Assembly (NCBI GenBank): GCA_013203545.1
Contig: JABMQA010001122.1
Location: 1-9,610, forward strand
Source: Bacteroidota bacterium
GTDB taxonomy: Bacteria; Bacteroidota; Bacteroidia; Bacteroidales; 4484-276
Reading direction: 5' to 3'
DNA length: 9,610 bases
Within the stretch, counting starts at the first letter, position 1; every line of letters starts with the position of its first letter. The notes below the pieces were generated by a model. It was not told where the DNA came from. It was given only the letters and a program-made list of their open reading frames with translations, and did not search any database. Both the position numbers and the translations under genes were made by a program. Below, piece after piece: positions 1-7,256 of this stretch.

Positions 1-1391
1 TCGATATCTATGCCCAAATTTACCTGAACGACAGCATACCTTTTGGTGAAAACTTTAAAGTGAGTAATGATGGAGGGACTGCTTCACAATACGGCCCGCA
101 GCTTGCTGTTGATCCCAATTTGAATTTTGTGATCACCTGGGCTGACAAAAGAAATGGAGAGTGGAACATATATGCGCAACGATTTTCGAACAATGGCACC
201 GCCCTTGGGGAAAATTTTAAGGTGAATGAAGAACCGGGAAATGAAGAGCAGGCACACCCCAGCATCGCCATCGACAGTTGTGGGAATTTTGTGATTGTAT
301 GGGCAGACGAAAAAAGCGGCGATTTTGATATCTGGGGCCAGCGCTATGCGTCTGATGGAACCGCTTTAGGCGAAAATTTTAAAATCAATGATGATACCGG
401 AACTGAATTCCAATACTGGCCAAACTGTAGTTGCGATAAAAATGGAAATTTTATTGTTTCATGGGTGGATAAAAGATACTACGATGATTATGAAATTTAC
501 GCCCAACGTTTTTTGGCTGATGGCTTGCCCATTGGAAATAACTTTTTAGTAAATGATGATGCAGGCTATTTCATGCAGCTACGCCCCGATATATGCATCG
601 AAGAAAACGGAAACTTTATCATAGTATGGGAAGACGAACGTAACGGAGAATGGGATATTTATGCCCAGCGTTATTTGGACGATGGTACTACACTGGGGGA
701 TAATTTCAAAATAAATGATAACACGCCCGATACCGATCAGCGGAATGCATCGATTTCATGTGACCTGGCCGGGAATTTTGCAGTAAGCTGGCAGGATGAC
801 CGTAATGAAAACTCCGATGTTTACGCCCAACGTTTCCTCAACAATGGAAATCCAATCGGTGATAATTTTAGGGTGAATGAATCAATTGCAAATTTATATG
901 AGTATAATGCTGACCTGGCGATGGACAATGCTGGGAATTTTATGATCGCCTGGGATGACCAACGAAATGGATTCAAAGGTGATATTTATGCCCAGTCTTA
1001 TTTGAGTGATGGAACGGCTACGGGAGAAAATACAAAAGTGAACGATGATGAAGGCAGTGAGAATCAACAGTGGCCTTCAATAGCAGTTGATGGCAGCGAA
1101 AACTTTATAATAGTTTGGCTTGACACTCGAAATGATGGTGATGAAGTCTATGCACAGCGTTTTACAAGTGAGGGTGCAACATTGGGAAACAATTTCAAAG
1201 TGAATGACGACACGTCAAGATATAACCTTCATTGGTCACCGGTTGTAGCAGCAGATGCAAACGGGAATTTTATTATCGCCTGGGTTGATACCGAAGATGG
1301 CGGTCTGGATAGAATTCGACATCACAATTTGAATGACAGGGATTTGATAGAAGGAATTTCTGATAAGAAAGGCACTGAACCTGATGTTTGA
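1..1391 (+). CDS. Secreted ~54-residue-repeat protein, N-terminal part (5' end outside window, ends at in-frame TGA)
   Basis: The frame is open from base 3 and runs to TGA at 1389-1391; the GTG at 60 is internal, because bases 3-59 already encode repeat sequence (DIYAQIYLND...). About nine modules of ~54 residues follow the pattern GNFxIxWxDxRNGxxDIYAQRxxxDGxxxGxNFxVNDD. The ninth carries a ~25-residue insertion before the stop. The first visible module matches module 1 of the paralogue at 7423, where DIYAQ lies 204 bases from the start codon, so the true start is inferred to lie about 200 bases before the window. The repeat length and the recurring W-x-D/R-N-G positions suggest beta-propeller-like blades; this is inference. 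Ligand and function are unknown. The coding frame continues without a shift at 1392 through to a T9SS sorting domain, so this is one gene split by a single nonsense codon. Unless the stop is read through, the product would lack its secretion signal. Confidence 0.85.
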   Translation, partial: DIYAQIYLNDSIPFGENFKVSNDGGTASQYGPQLAVDPNLNFVITWADKRNGEWNIYAQRFSNNGTALGENFKVNEEPGNEEQAHPSIAIDSCGNFVIVWADEKSGDFDIWGQRYASDGTALGENFKINDDTGTEFQYWPNCSCDKNGNFIVSWVDKRYYDDYEIYAQRFLADGLPIGNNFLVNDDAGYFMQLRPDICIEENGNFIIVWEDERNGEWDIYAQRYLDDGTTLGDNFKINDNTPDTDQRNASISCDLAGNFAVSWQDDRNENSDVYAQRFLNNGNPIGDNFRVNESIANLYEYNADLAMDNAGNFMIAWDDQRNGFKGDIYAQSYLSDGTATGENTKVNDDEGSENQQWPSIAVDGSENFIIVWLDTRNDGDEVYAQRFTSEGATLGNNFKVNDDTSRYNLHWSPVVAADANGNFIIAWVDTEDGGLDRIRHHNLNDRDLIEGISDKKGTEPDV

Positions 1392-2090
1392 GCCCAGCGA
1401 TTTTCGGGCGATGGCACCGCCATTGGTGAAAACTTTAAAGTGAATGATGATGGAGGAAACACTTACCAGCAATACCCTGCAATTTCTATTGATGAGAGCG
1501 GAAATTTCGTCATTGCGTGGGAGGATGAGCGCAACGGTGACTGGGATATTTATTTTCAACGCTATGCCTGCGATGGCTCAGCCCTTGGAAACAACATTAA
1601 AGTTGAAGATAGTGTATTTAGTGACTATCAAAAAGGGCCATCTATTGCATCAGATGCTGTTGGAAACTTCATCATTAGCTGGTCCGATAAACGCAATGGC
1701 GATTATGATATTTATGCCCAACGCTATTTAAGCAATGGAAATGCAGTGGGAAGCAATTTCCGCGTAAATACCGATATTGGGGATTCCCATCAATATTATG
1801 CATGTATTTCGGCAGAAGGAAATGGGAATTTTATCGTCAACTGGCTCGACCTGCGCAATGGCAGCTACGATGTGTTTGCACAGCGATATTTGAGTGACGG
1901 TATGCCTTACGGTAATAATTATTGCATTACCAATACCAATGAGATGAGACAAACCTGCCCTTCTGTCGTTTTGAATAATAACAGGATTTTTGCCACCTGG
2001 CAGGATAACCGCACCGGTCAATACGGGTACGACATCTGGGCCAATGTAATGGATTGGGATTCCTGGGTTGGGATTGAAGATGACCAGTTT
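3..2090 (+). repeat. Tandem ~162-bp coding repeats (12-13 modules), gene 1
   Basis: Successive modules can be read by eye at roughly 162-base steps. Each has WxDxRNGxxDIYAQR followed by a G-x-N-F-x-V-N-D-D segment. The module containing 1263-1391 carries an extra ~25-residue loop that also occurs, with a different sequence, in the paralogue at about 8728-8850. The modules are conserved in protein but have diverged in DNA, so these are old repeats under selection rather than a recent amplification. Confidence 0.85.
1389..1391 (+). other. In-frame premature TGA in repeat gene 1
   Basis: The codon falls at the aromatic position of the repeat motif D-V/I-[Y/W]-A-Q. The paralogue has TAT (Tyr) at the equivalent EPDVYAQ site, and sibling modules have Tyr or Trp there (DIWGQ, DIWAQ). 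One base change from TGG would explain it. The frame before and after is unbroken and repeat-conserved. I see no adjacent stem-loop that would clearly act as a recoding signal. Confidence 0.9.
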
Positions 2091-2384
2091 TCCGAATCAC
2101 CTCAATTGCCCTTTCTTCATCAAAACTATCCCAATCCCTTCAGCACCTCAACATGCATAACATTTGACCTGCCCTCACCGGCAAACGCTAAAATCGAAAT
2201 CTTCAATCATTTTGGGCAAAAGGTAGAAACCCTGCTCAATAAACCAATGTCCTCTGGTTCACTTAAATTGGAGTTTAACGCTGGGGATTTGCCGGGTGGG
2301 GTTTATTTTGTAAGGATGGTAGCGGATTCTTTTGGGGAAGTTGGAGGATTTGAGGAAGTGAGGGGGATGGTTGTTTTACATTGA
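1392..2384 (+). CDS. C-terminal continuation of the first repeat protein, with T9SS type A sorting domain
   Basis: This is the same reading frame as the upstream part, resuming directly after TGA 1389-1391 with AQRFSGDGTAIGENFKVNDD, the second half of module 9. Three further full modules and a last partial one (FATWQDNR...DIWANVMDWD) follow. From about 2118 comes a C-terminal domain beginning HQNYPNPF, with FNHFGQKVETL and LPGGVYFVRM, the hallmarks of the Por/T9SS type A sorting domain. That domain directs passage through the outer membrane by the type IX system and is normally removed or exchanged for a surface anchor. The gene ends at TGA 2382-2384, where such domains usually end. A caller may start it at GTG 1440, but there is no convincing ribosome binding site and no signal peptide, so independent translation would leave it in the cytoplasm. 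Best read as the 3' half of a broken or read-through gene. Confidence 0.8.
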   Translation, partial: AQRFSGDGTAIGENFKVNDDGGNTYQQYPAISIDESGNFVIAWEDERNGDWDIYFQRYACDGSALGNNIKVEDSVFSDYQKGPSIASDAVGNFIISWSDKRNGDYDIYAQRYLSNGNAVGSNFRVNTDIGDSHQYYACISAEGNGNFIVNWLDLRNGSYDVFAQRYLSDGMPYGNNYCITNTNEMRQTCPSVVLNNNRIFATWQDNRTGQYGYDIWANVMDWDSWVGIEDDQFSESPQLPFLHQNYPNPFSTSTCITFDLPSPANAKIEIFNHFGQKVETLLNKPMSSGSLKLEFNAGDLPGGVYFVRMVADSFGEVGGFEEVRGMVVLH

Positions 2385-2403
2385 AAATATTTTTTTATCT
2401 TTG
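2371..2403 (+). promoter_or_regulatory. Candidate Bacteroidota-type promoter (TTG ... TATCTTTG)
   Basis: TATCTTTG at 2396-2403 matches the Bacteroidota -7 consensus TAnnTTTG exactly. A TTG at 2371-2373 lies 22 bases upstream, slightly more than the usual -33 spacing. It would give a leader of about 300 bases before the gene at 2708. A second exact TAnnTTTG (TAATTTTG, 2493-2500) has no well-spaced TTG. In AT-rich DNA such matches arise by chance, so confidence is low. Confidence 0.3.
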
Positions 2404-2707
2404 AAACAATTATTTGTGGAGATTTAGAAAGCATAACAACGATTAAAAGTTTTGAAATTTTGAAAGTCTCTATACAAATGCCTTTTCATATGTAATTTTG
2501 TGGGACTGATGTGGCGAAGCTGTATCCATGAGAGAGCTACAAATGAAGTGGATAGTTTATTAATTGGAGCGTTACAGCTTACTAATATGTTAGTCTAATA
2601 TGTCTATTAATATTTTTTGTAATACAAATATCCATGAGAAGTAAAAACAATTTACTTAATATAGTATCAACGTATTCATTTTTTTAACCAAATAAGGAAA
2701 TATAAAA
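2385..2707 (+). promoter_or_regulatory. 323-base AT-rich leader region upstream of the three-gene operon
   Basis: No gene of normal size is present. It holds an 8-bp inverted repeat AAGCTGTA (2517-2524) / TACAGCTT (2573-2580) enclosing a smaller 4-5 bp pairing (about 2524-2528 with 2549-2553), then a 5-bp inverted repeat ACTAA/TTAGT (2581-2594). A 9-bp direct repeat CTAATATGT occurs at 2582 and 2595, one step of 13 bases. An 11-bp direct repeat TATCCATGAGA occurs at 2523 and 2629, and each copy contains an ATG opening a tiny ORF (2528-2563, 11 residues; 2634-2687, 17 residues). An AAGGA ribosome binding site at 2694-2698 serves the gene at 2708. No convincing intrinsic terminator for the upstream gene is visible. 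Confidence 0.5.
2581..2603 (+). repeat. Small palindrome plus 9-bp direct repeat, operator-like
   Basis: ACTAA-TATG-TTAGT (2581-2594) is a perfect 5-bp inverted repeat. CTAATATGT is repeated at 2582-2590 and 2595-2603. The symmetry and spacing resemble a DNA-binding site, but no regulator gene is in the window and the DNA is AT-rich, so chance is possible. Confidence 0.3.
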
Positions 2708-3385
2708 ATGGTAGATGAAATAGTAGCAAAATTTATTGAACAATTTGGGTTTTGGGCAATCATTATCTTAATTACTTTCTTCTTTTATTTATATTTATTA
2801 GCTTTTTATGACGCCAAGCCTAATTCGGAAATCAGTGTACTGTGGGGTTTAATTAAAATTACAAAGCGTGATGTAAAAATATTACCAAGGATAATAATCA
2901 ATATTGTAGTTTTTCTTACACTTATAGGCGGTTTAATTTTTTTGAATTTTTACATTCCATCCGTACAAATTACAAATTGCCCATACCAGATTAGTGCTTA
3001 TGAAGGAACAATGAAAAGATTAATAGAAGCTGAAAGCGAGGCAGTAAACACCGGAGATATTTCTACTATAAAAGCTATTTTTGCTCCAGATGCAATTATT
3101 AAAGATGCCTTAATAGGAAAACAATGGAACGATCCAATAGCATATTATAGTAAAAATTTTAAAGAATTCATATATACTGATGCTGTTAATTATGCAATAA
3201 ATCGAATTGATATAGGCACGCAAAACGCCATATTCACGAGTGCAAGTAAAGGTAAATACACAAATATAAAATCACAAATCACTTTCGACTACAATAACAG
3301 TCCAGGTACAAATGAGTGGATTTTTAAAAAAAATAGTGATGGCTGTTGGGTGATTAGTAAGTTCACTTATAACATATTACAATAA
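2708..3385 (+). CDS. Two-helix membrane protein with extracytoplasmic NTF2/SnoaL-like domain
   Basis: 225 residues. Helix 1 spans about residues 14-34 and helix 2 about 61-83. The loop between them (35-60) is rich in Lys/Arg while the N-terminus is acidic, so by the positive-inside rule the loop faces the cytoplasm and both ends face the periplasm. Residues ~98-225 look like an NTF2-like (SnoaL/DUF4440) domain: a first helix (LIEAESEAVNTGDISTIKAI), the FAPDAIIKD turn, and a closing strand pair with W-x-F-K-K-x-x-D-G-x-W-V-I. Such domains bind small ligands or serve as non-catalytic accessory folds, so a precise role cannot be given. ATG at 2708 is supported by AAGGA at 2694-2698. The stop is only 14 bases before the GH17 gene, which points to an operon and an accessory role at the envelope. 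AT-rich, unlike the flanking repeat genes. Confidence 0.8.
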   Translation: MVDEIVAKFIEQFGFWAIIILITFFFYLYLLAFYDAKPNSEISVLWGLIKITKRDVKILPRIIINIVVFLTLIGGLIFLNFYIPSVQITNCPYQISAYEGTMKRLIEAESEAVNTGDISTIKAIFAPDAIIKDALIGKQWNDPIAYYSKNFKEFIYTDAVNYAINRIDIGTQNAIFTSASKGKYTNIKSQITFDYNNSPGTNEWIFKKNSDGCWVISKFTYNILQ

Positions 3386-3399
3386 ATCAAGAGATAGTT

Positions 3400-6300
3400 G
3401 TGAGATACCAAATTAATTTCTTCATAATTTTCCTATTTTTTTTGTGGACACAATTTGCTCATATTTTATCAAATTCATGCTCAGCACAACAGATTACGTT
3501 TATTCCAGAAAAAATGATTCTCAAAGGTGATTTTACTACGAGAAGTAATTCAATTGATTATTGCTCTAACACTTGGGTAAATAATATGCCTGATGGTAGT
3601 GTTATCCTCGGAGCAAATCCTAAATCTTGTTGTCCAAAAGACTGGCATGGCGCAACTGCCAAAATTCAGTTTGATCTAAAAAGAGAATCATTACCAATAA
3701 TTGGTGTACTTAGAATTTCCTGGCCGGATAGGGATGGTAAAGGTTTGCACTCATCGGAAAAAGATAAAAAAATAATTATTCAATTTGATGGGCAAACAAT
3801 CTGGTCTAAAAGAACAGAAATATGTGGATCAAACAATAAGGATTTTTATGCTGCTGAACATGAGCCTATACAAACAACTGTTGTATTAAGAAATAAAGGG
3901 ACTCATTCCTTTACCATTATTATTCCTGATAAGACAGCATGGGATATAAGTCGTATTGAATTATTGCTTTTTGAATATCCTATTAATATGAAAGGAATTG
4001 GATATAGTCCTTATCGAGATTGTCAATATCCTGGCGGAAATGAGCTTCAACAACCTACTATTGATAATGTAAAAGAAGATTTATTTCGATTGTCACATAC
4101 ATGCACCGCTATTCGAACTTATAGTTCAATAGGTATTCATGGCAAAATACCTGCAATTGCCAAATCACTTGGATTGAAGGTTTATGCTGGGGTATCAATA
4201 GACGGAAATTTTGAAAATGCTAAGACAGATGCTGAAGAAATAAAAGCAGTAATTGCTTTAGCAGATACGGTAGATTTGGATGGAATTATTGTTGGGAATG
4301 AATATTTCTTGAGACATAACGATGAACCTGATGCAATAAAGTATCTTCTTAATTGTATTACAAAAATCAAAGCAAATCTTGAAAATTCAAATATACCAAT
4401 TTCAACTGCTGAAATTGCTTATTTTGCCAATGATTCAAATTTTACCCCAATTATTAATATGATAGATATATTGATGATACATATTTATCCTTTCTGGGAT
4501 GCTTATTATGATACGAATGCAAAAATCTCAATAAAAAATGCTTCCAAATTAACTATAAAAACTTTTAAGGAATTTGAGGAAAAAATAAAAAGAGATTTTA
4601 ATGATCAAAACAAATCAATTATTATAGGTGAAACAGGATGGCCTTCACGAGGGGAGCAACAAGGTGAGGCAATCCCAACTTTTTCTAATCAAAGAAAATA
4701 CTTACAAGAATTTCTTAGCTTAGCTGATCAGGAAAATATTGATTTTATGTATTTTGATGCTTTTAATGAATTATGGAAAATTGAAGAAGGTTTACTTGGT
4801 CAACATTGGGGTTATAGTTATTCCGACCGAACAGCAAAGTATAATTTTTTTGGTGTCTTAATACCATCATACTTAATTCCAATGGATAATATTGACCTTC
4901 CTCCATCAATTTCATCGCAAGAAGAAATTCCAAATAGATATCAAATATCTTCTGAATGGCCAAGAAATAGAAAAAGTTTTAAACTTACTGATGAATCTAT
5001 TAAAAGAATTTGCAAGCACAATAATATTAGTAATGCTCTTCTGTTCAGATTAAAGAAATTTCAAAATATGGAATTTTTCGATCAATCAACCTTTTTAGAT
5101 TCCGTATTAAAACCAACAATAAAATATGAAAAACCCAAGATTGATAAAGAAGATACATATAATTATTTCATAGATGAAAAATATTCAAAAATTAGCGGGC
5201 TCCTTTCAAAATATTCTACATATCATTATTTTTTTCCTCGCTTTATGGGAGATTTTGACAAAATTTCCATGTATGAATGTGATAGGTGCAATCCTAAAAA
5301 TGGAAGAATGTCAACAAAAATTACATTTTCATTTGGTGGCAAGGAAAAATGGTGCGGGATTTATTGGTTACCAAACTATGATTTTGAAATTGAAGAAAAT
5401 GTAAATCTGGAATGGAAAGATTTACCTGGTGTAAACATTTATGAAAAAATGAATATATCTGATAATCTCCCAATCGTTTTAACATTTTACGCCCGAGGCG
5501 AACAAGGCGCTGAAAAAGTACAATTCAAAGTCAAAGGAATAAAAACAAGGACAAAACCAGTTGAAACGAAATGGATTAAATTAGATAAGGATTGGAAAAA
5601 ATATGTGATTGACTTACCTGATCAAGATTTATCTGATATTATTGGAGGTTTCTGTTGTGTGTCTACTCAAGATAAAAATCCAAAACTGAAAACAATCAAA
5701 TTTTATCTTGATGATATACAATATGAATTAAAGACAGAAAATACTCCTAAGCCGAATAATTCCCTTCCAAATATTTTAGAATCTGACTTTCATCTTGTGC
5801 AATTTTTTGGAGATATTTCCTCAAGAAACACAAATTTTTTTGAATCGAATTATGATGGAGTAGTATTGTCAAACGAAACAAGACTAATATTTCCACGATT
5901 TTCTAAATTATTCGACTTTTCCTTCCCAATTCCAGACCCTTTTTTTCCAGGTGCATTGAAGTTGTTAAAAAAAATTGATTGGGAAGATCGCTTTGATTAC
6001 GGAATAGGCATAGAATGGCGCCCTTTTAGTAAAATGAATTTTCTTGAAAGATCCCTATTACGTTGGATAAAAGAATTAAGGTTTTATACTCTGTTTCTAA
6101 ATACTGAATACCTCCAATATCAAAAAAATTGGAGTTGGAGACCAAAGACAGATTTTAGATATGGTATGGAGTTTTACAAAGAATATAATCTTTACAATAC
6201 TAATTTTTTTTGGACTGAATTATGGGCAGATGTTTCTTGGCGAAAGACTAATTTTTTTGTCAAAGATTATAACAGCTGGGTATTTGCAATTGTTCCGAAA

Positions 6301-6591
6301 ATGGGTGTTAAAATATTTCCAAAAAACGAAGTTTGTATAATGCCCTATTTTACAGGAGAATTTGCATTAACTCAACGATACGAATTTTGGCAAAATCGGA
6401 TTTTGATAGGGGGCGGAATTCGCTTTATGCCATTTAGATGGAATGGATCAAGGATGAATGTTTTTATTAAAGGACTTAGACTGTATTTAGAGTATATAAG
6501 GATTCTAAATTATTTTGATGACAAGGCTCCAACTTATATTCCTAAATATGATTTACGTGCCGGAATTAATTATACAATAAATTGGTGGTAA
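3400..6591 (+). CDS. GH17 family beta-1,3-glucanase-like protein with jelly-roll domains and C-terminal outer-membrane barrel
   Basis: 1063 residues, GTG start at 3400, 14 bases after the previous gene, followed by a signal peptide (hydrophobic ~6-22, likely cleavage after SCSA near residue 30). Residues ~32-195 form a beta-rich jelly-roll-like domain. Residues ~197-487 are a glycoside hydrolase family 17 TIM barrel: GIGYSPY (199-205), IRTYS (238-242), VGNE with the expected acid/base Glu301, IGETGWPS with the expected nucleophile Glu411, and FDAFNELWK (452-460). GH17 enzymes cleave or transglycosylate beta-1,3-glucans. A linker (~490-615) leads to a second jelly roll (~620-777; LTFYARG 694-700, FYLDDIQYE 768-776), resembling carbohydrate-binding modules. 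Residues ~795-1063 alternate aromatic and charged residues in strand-like runs (YGIGIEWRPF, ISFW-type segments, GGGIRFMPF) and end in INYTINWW, as outer-membrane barrels end in an aromatic. It recalls the NfrA C-terminal region; that match is inferred. The glycan could be a self-made exopolysaccharide or a food glucan. Confidence 0.82.
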   Translation: MRYQINFFIIFLFFLWTQFAHILSNSCSAQQITFIPEKMILKGDFTTRSNSIDYCSNTWVNNMPDGSVILGANPKSCCPKDWHGATAKIQFDLKRESLPIIGVLRISWPDRDGKGLHSSEKDKKIIIQFDGQTIWSKRTEICGSNNKDFYAAEHEPIQTTVVLRNKGTHSFTIIIPDKTAWDISRIELLLFEYPINMKGIGYSPYRDCQYPGGNELQQPTIDNVKEDLFRLSHTCTAIRTYSSIGIHGKIPAIAKSLGLKVYAGVSIDGNFENAKTDAEEIKAVIALADTVDLDGIIVGNEYFLRHNDEPDAIKYLLNCITKIKANLENSNIPISTAEIAYFANDSNFTPIINMIDILMIHIYPFWDAYYDTNAKISIKNASKLTIKTFKEFEEKIKRDFNDQNKSIIIGETGWPSRGEQQGEAIPTFSNQRKYLQEFLSLADQENIDFMYFDAFNELWKIEEGLLGQHWGYSYSDRTAKYNFFGVLIPSYLIPMDNIDLPPSISSQEEIPNRYQISSEWPRNRKSFKLTDESIKRICKHNNISNALLFRLKKFQNMEFFDQSTFLDSVLKPTIKYEKPKIDKEDTYNYFIDEKYSKISGLLSKYSTYHYFFPRFMGDFDKISMYECDRCNPKNGRMSTKITFSFGGKEKWCGIYWLPNYDFEIEENVNLEWKDLPGVNIYEKMNISDNLPIVLTFYARGEQGAEKVQFKVKGIKTRTKPVETKWIKLDKDWKKYVIDLPDQDLSDIIGGFCCVSTQDKNPKLKTIKFYLDDIQYELKTENTPKPNNSLPNILESDFHLVQFFGDISSRNTNFFESNYDGVVLSNETRLIFPRFSKLFDFSFPIPDPFFPGALKLLKKIDWEDRFDYGIGIEWRPFSKMNFLERSLLRWIKELRFYTLFLNTEYLQYQKNWSWRPKTDFRYGMEFYKEYNLYNTNFFWTELWADVSWRKTNFFVKDYNSWVFAIVPKMGVKIFPKNEVCIMPYFTGEFALTQRYEFWQNRILIGGGIRFMPFRWNGSRMNVFIKGLRLYLEYIRILNYFDDKAPTYIPKYDLRAGINYTINWW

Positions 6592-6598
6592 AATAAAT

Positions 6599-6603
6599 GG
6601 AGG
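6599..6603 (+). promoter_or_regulatory. Strong Shine-Dalgarno GGAGG for the lipoprotein gene
   Basis: GGAGG sits six bases before ATG 6610 in the 18-base gap after the GH17 stop. It fixes this start and is stronger than the AAGGA-type sites before 2708 and 7423, suggesting efficient independent initiation within the operon. Confidence 0.75.
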
Positions 6604-6609
6604 TGTATT

Positions 6610-7206
6610 ATGAAAAAACAAGTTGCTTTTTACTTTTTTTTAATTCTCATTATCATGTCTTTTGGTCTAAATTGCAATAAAGAAGATCCAGTTGGGCCAA
6701 ATGAACCAGAACACATTATTATTGATAATTATGATGTGTTGTTAAATGGACAAATAGTTTCTACTACTGGGTTTGGATTAGGAGTTGACGATTCACAAAA
6801 TCTAGCTAATTGGATACAACAAGACACCGCGAGTATAGGTATACATTACCCAGGTGGTTTGGAATGGGGAGCAGTATTTATTACTGTTGGTGGCGATCCT
6901 AAAGATCCGCCAAGACCATGGATAGATATCTCTGCATGTACAAAATTTTCAATCGAAATGAAAGGTACCACAGGTATGGAAGGCGTGCGAATTGGAATAA
7001 AAGACAAAGATGATCCAGATGATGGCACAGAAACTAAAAAAACTGTTTATTTAACTCAAGATTGGAAAGTCTATGAATTCACACTTTCAGATTTTGTCAC
7101 GTGTGATTTAACAAAAGTATATGTGGTACCCGAGTTTGTATTTCCTGGTGGTTCCTCTAATAATTCTGTGACGGTAGATATTAAGAACATAAAAATACTT
7201 AAATAA
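6610..7206 (+). CDS. Lipoprotein with jelly-roll carbohydrate-binding-like domain
   Basis: 198 residues. A hydrophobic signal (residues 5-20) leads to Cys22 in FGLNC. The -3 to -1 residues are not a textbook lipobox, but the following NKEDPVGPNEPE, with acidic residues close to the Cys, is typical of Bacteroidota lipoproteins and may act as a surface export signal. Residues ~36-198 are beta-rich: WGAVFITVGG, FSIEMKG (113-119), an Asp-rich loop KDKDDPDDG (131-139) that could bind calcium, and WKVYEF (152-157). The order of elements (WxxV/I strand, a 'xLTFxxRG'-like strand, then the WKxYxxxL strand and a final D-I-K-N-I-K strand) parallels the second jelly roll of the GH17 protein, so the two probably share a fold and perhaps a ligand. 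No catalytic motif is seen. Last gene of the operon; stop TAA, with a hairpin about 50 bases later. Confidence 0.78.
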   Translation: MKKQVAFYFFLILIIMSFGLNCNKEDPVGPNEPEHIIIDNYDVLLNGQIVSTTGFGLGVDDSQNLANWIQQDTASIGIHYPGGLEWGAVFITVGGDPKDPPRPWIDISACTKFSIEMKGTTGMEGVRIGIKDKDDPDDGTETKKTVYLTQDWKVYEFTLSDFVTCDLTKVYVVPEFVFPGGSSNNSVTVDIKNIKILK

Positions 7207-7220
7207 GGAATTGCAATAAA

Positions 7221-7234
7221 AAGGATTAATCCTT
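7221..7234. repeat. Perfect 14-bp palindrome AAGGATTAATCCTT
   Basis: Self-complementary over all 14 bases, 14 bases after the lipoprotein stop. It could be a protein-binding site or a short cruciform; with no loop it is a poor RNA hairpin. Confidence 0.45.
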
Positions 7235-7256
7235 GCACCCGGTTTACCATTATTAC

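Larger units (their letters stand above)
2385..7206 (+). other. Low-GC three-gene block between two paralogous repeat genes
   Basis: Hand counts of single lines give about 42% GC near 121-180 and 60% near 9121-9180 in the repeat genes, but about 25% near 5161-5220 in the GH17 gene. The change is abrupt just after the first repeat gene ends and reverses in the spacer before 7423. The block holds one co-directional operon and no recombinase, IS ends or clear target duplication. Acquisition by transfer is likely but not shown. Confidence 0.6.

Noticed and set aside
60..62. GTG 60 as the start of repeat gene 1
   Set aside because: The same frame is open to the window edge and already encodes the DIYAQ...GENFKV repeat sequence before it.
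1236..2021. Minus-strand and shifted-frame ORFs over the repeat genes (also 20-271, 1444-1731, 7702-7971, 8467-8911)
   Set aside because: They lie opposite or out of frame with strongly repeat-conserved coding sequence and show no domain, signal or ribosome binding site. They recur because the DNA beneath is repetitive.
1389..2384. Reassignment of TGA (Trp) and TAG (Gln) as sense codons
   Set aside because: Trp and Gln would fit the two repeat positions, but gene 1 uses TGA at 2382-2384 as its genuine end right where a T9SS domain finishes, and no other in-frame TGA/TAG interrupts the operon genes. Global recoding is unlikely.
2517..2580. Integron attC-like recombination site
   Set aside because: The inverted repeat lacks the paired RYYYAAC/GTTRRRY core sites and there is no integrase or cassette array.
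3400..3500. GH17 protein as a lipoprotein anchored at Cys28
   Set aside because: The residues before the Cys (LSNSC) do not make a good lipobox. Ordinary signal peptidase cleavage after SCSA fits better, and a C-terminal barrel would itself anchor the protein.
4182..5404. Short ORFs inside the GH17 gene (4182-4370 and 4763-4963 minus, 5174-5404 plus)
   Set aside because: They overlap the GH17 catalytic and jelly-roll coding frame and have no features of their own.
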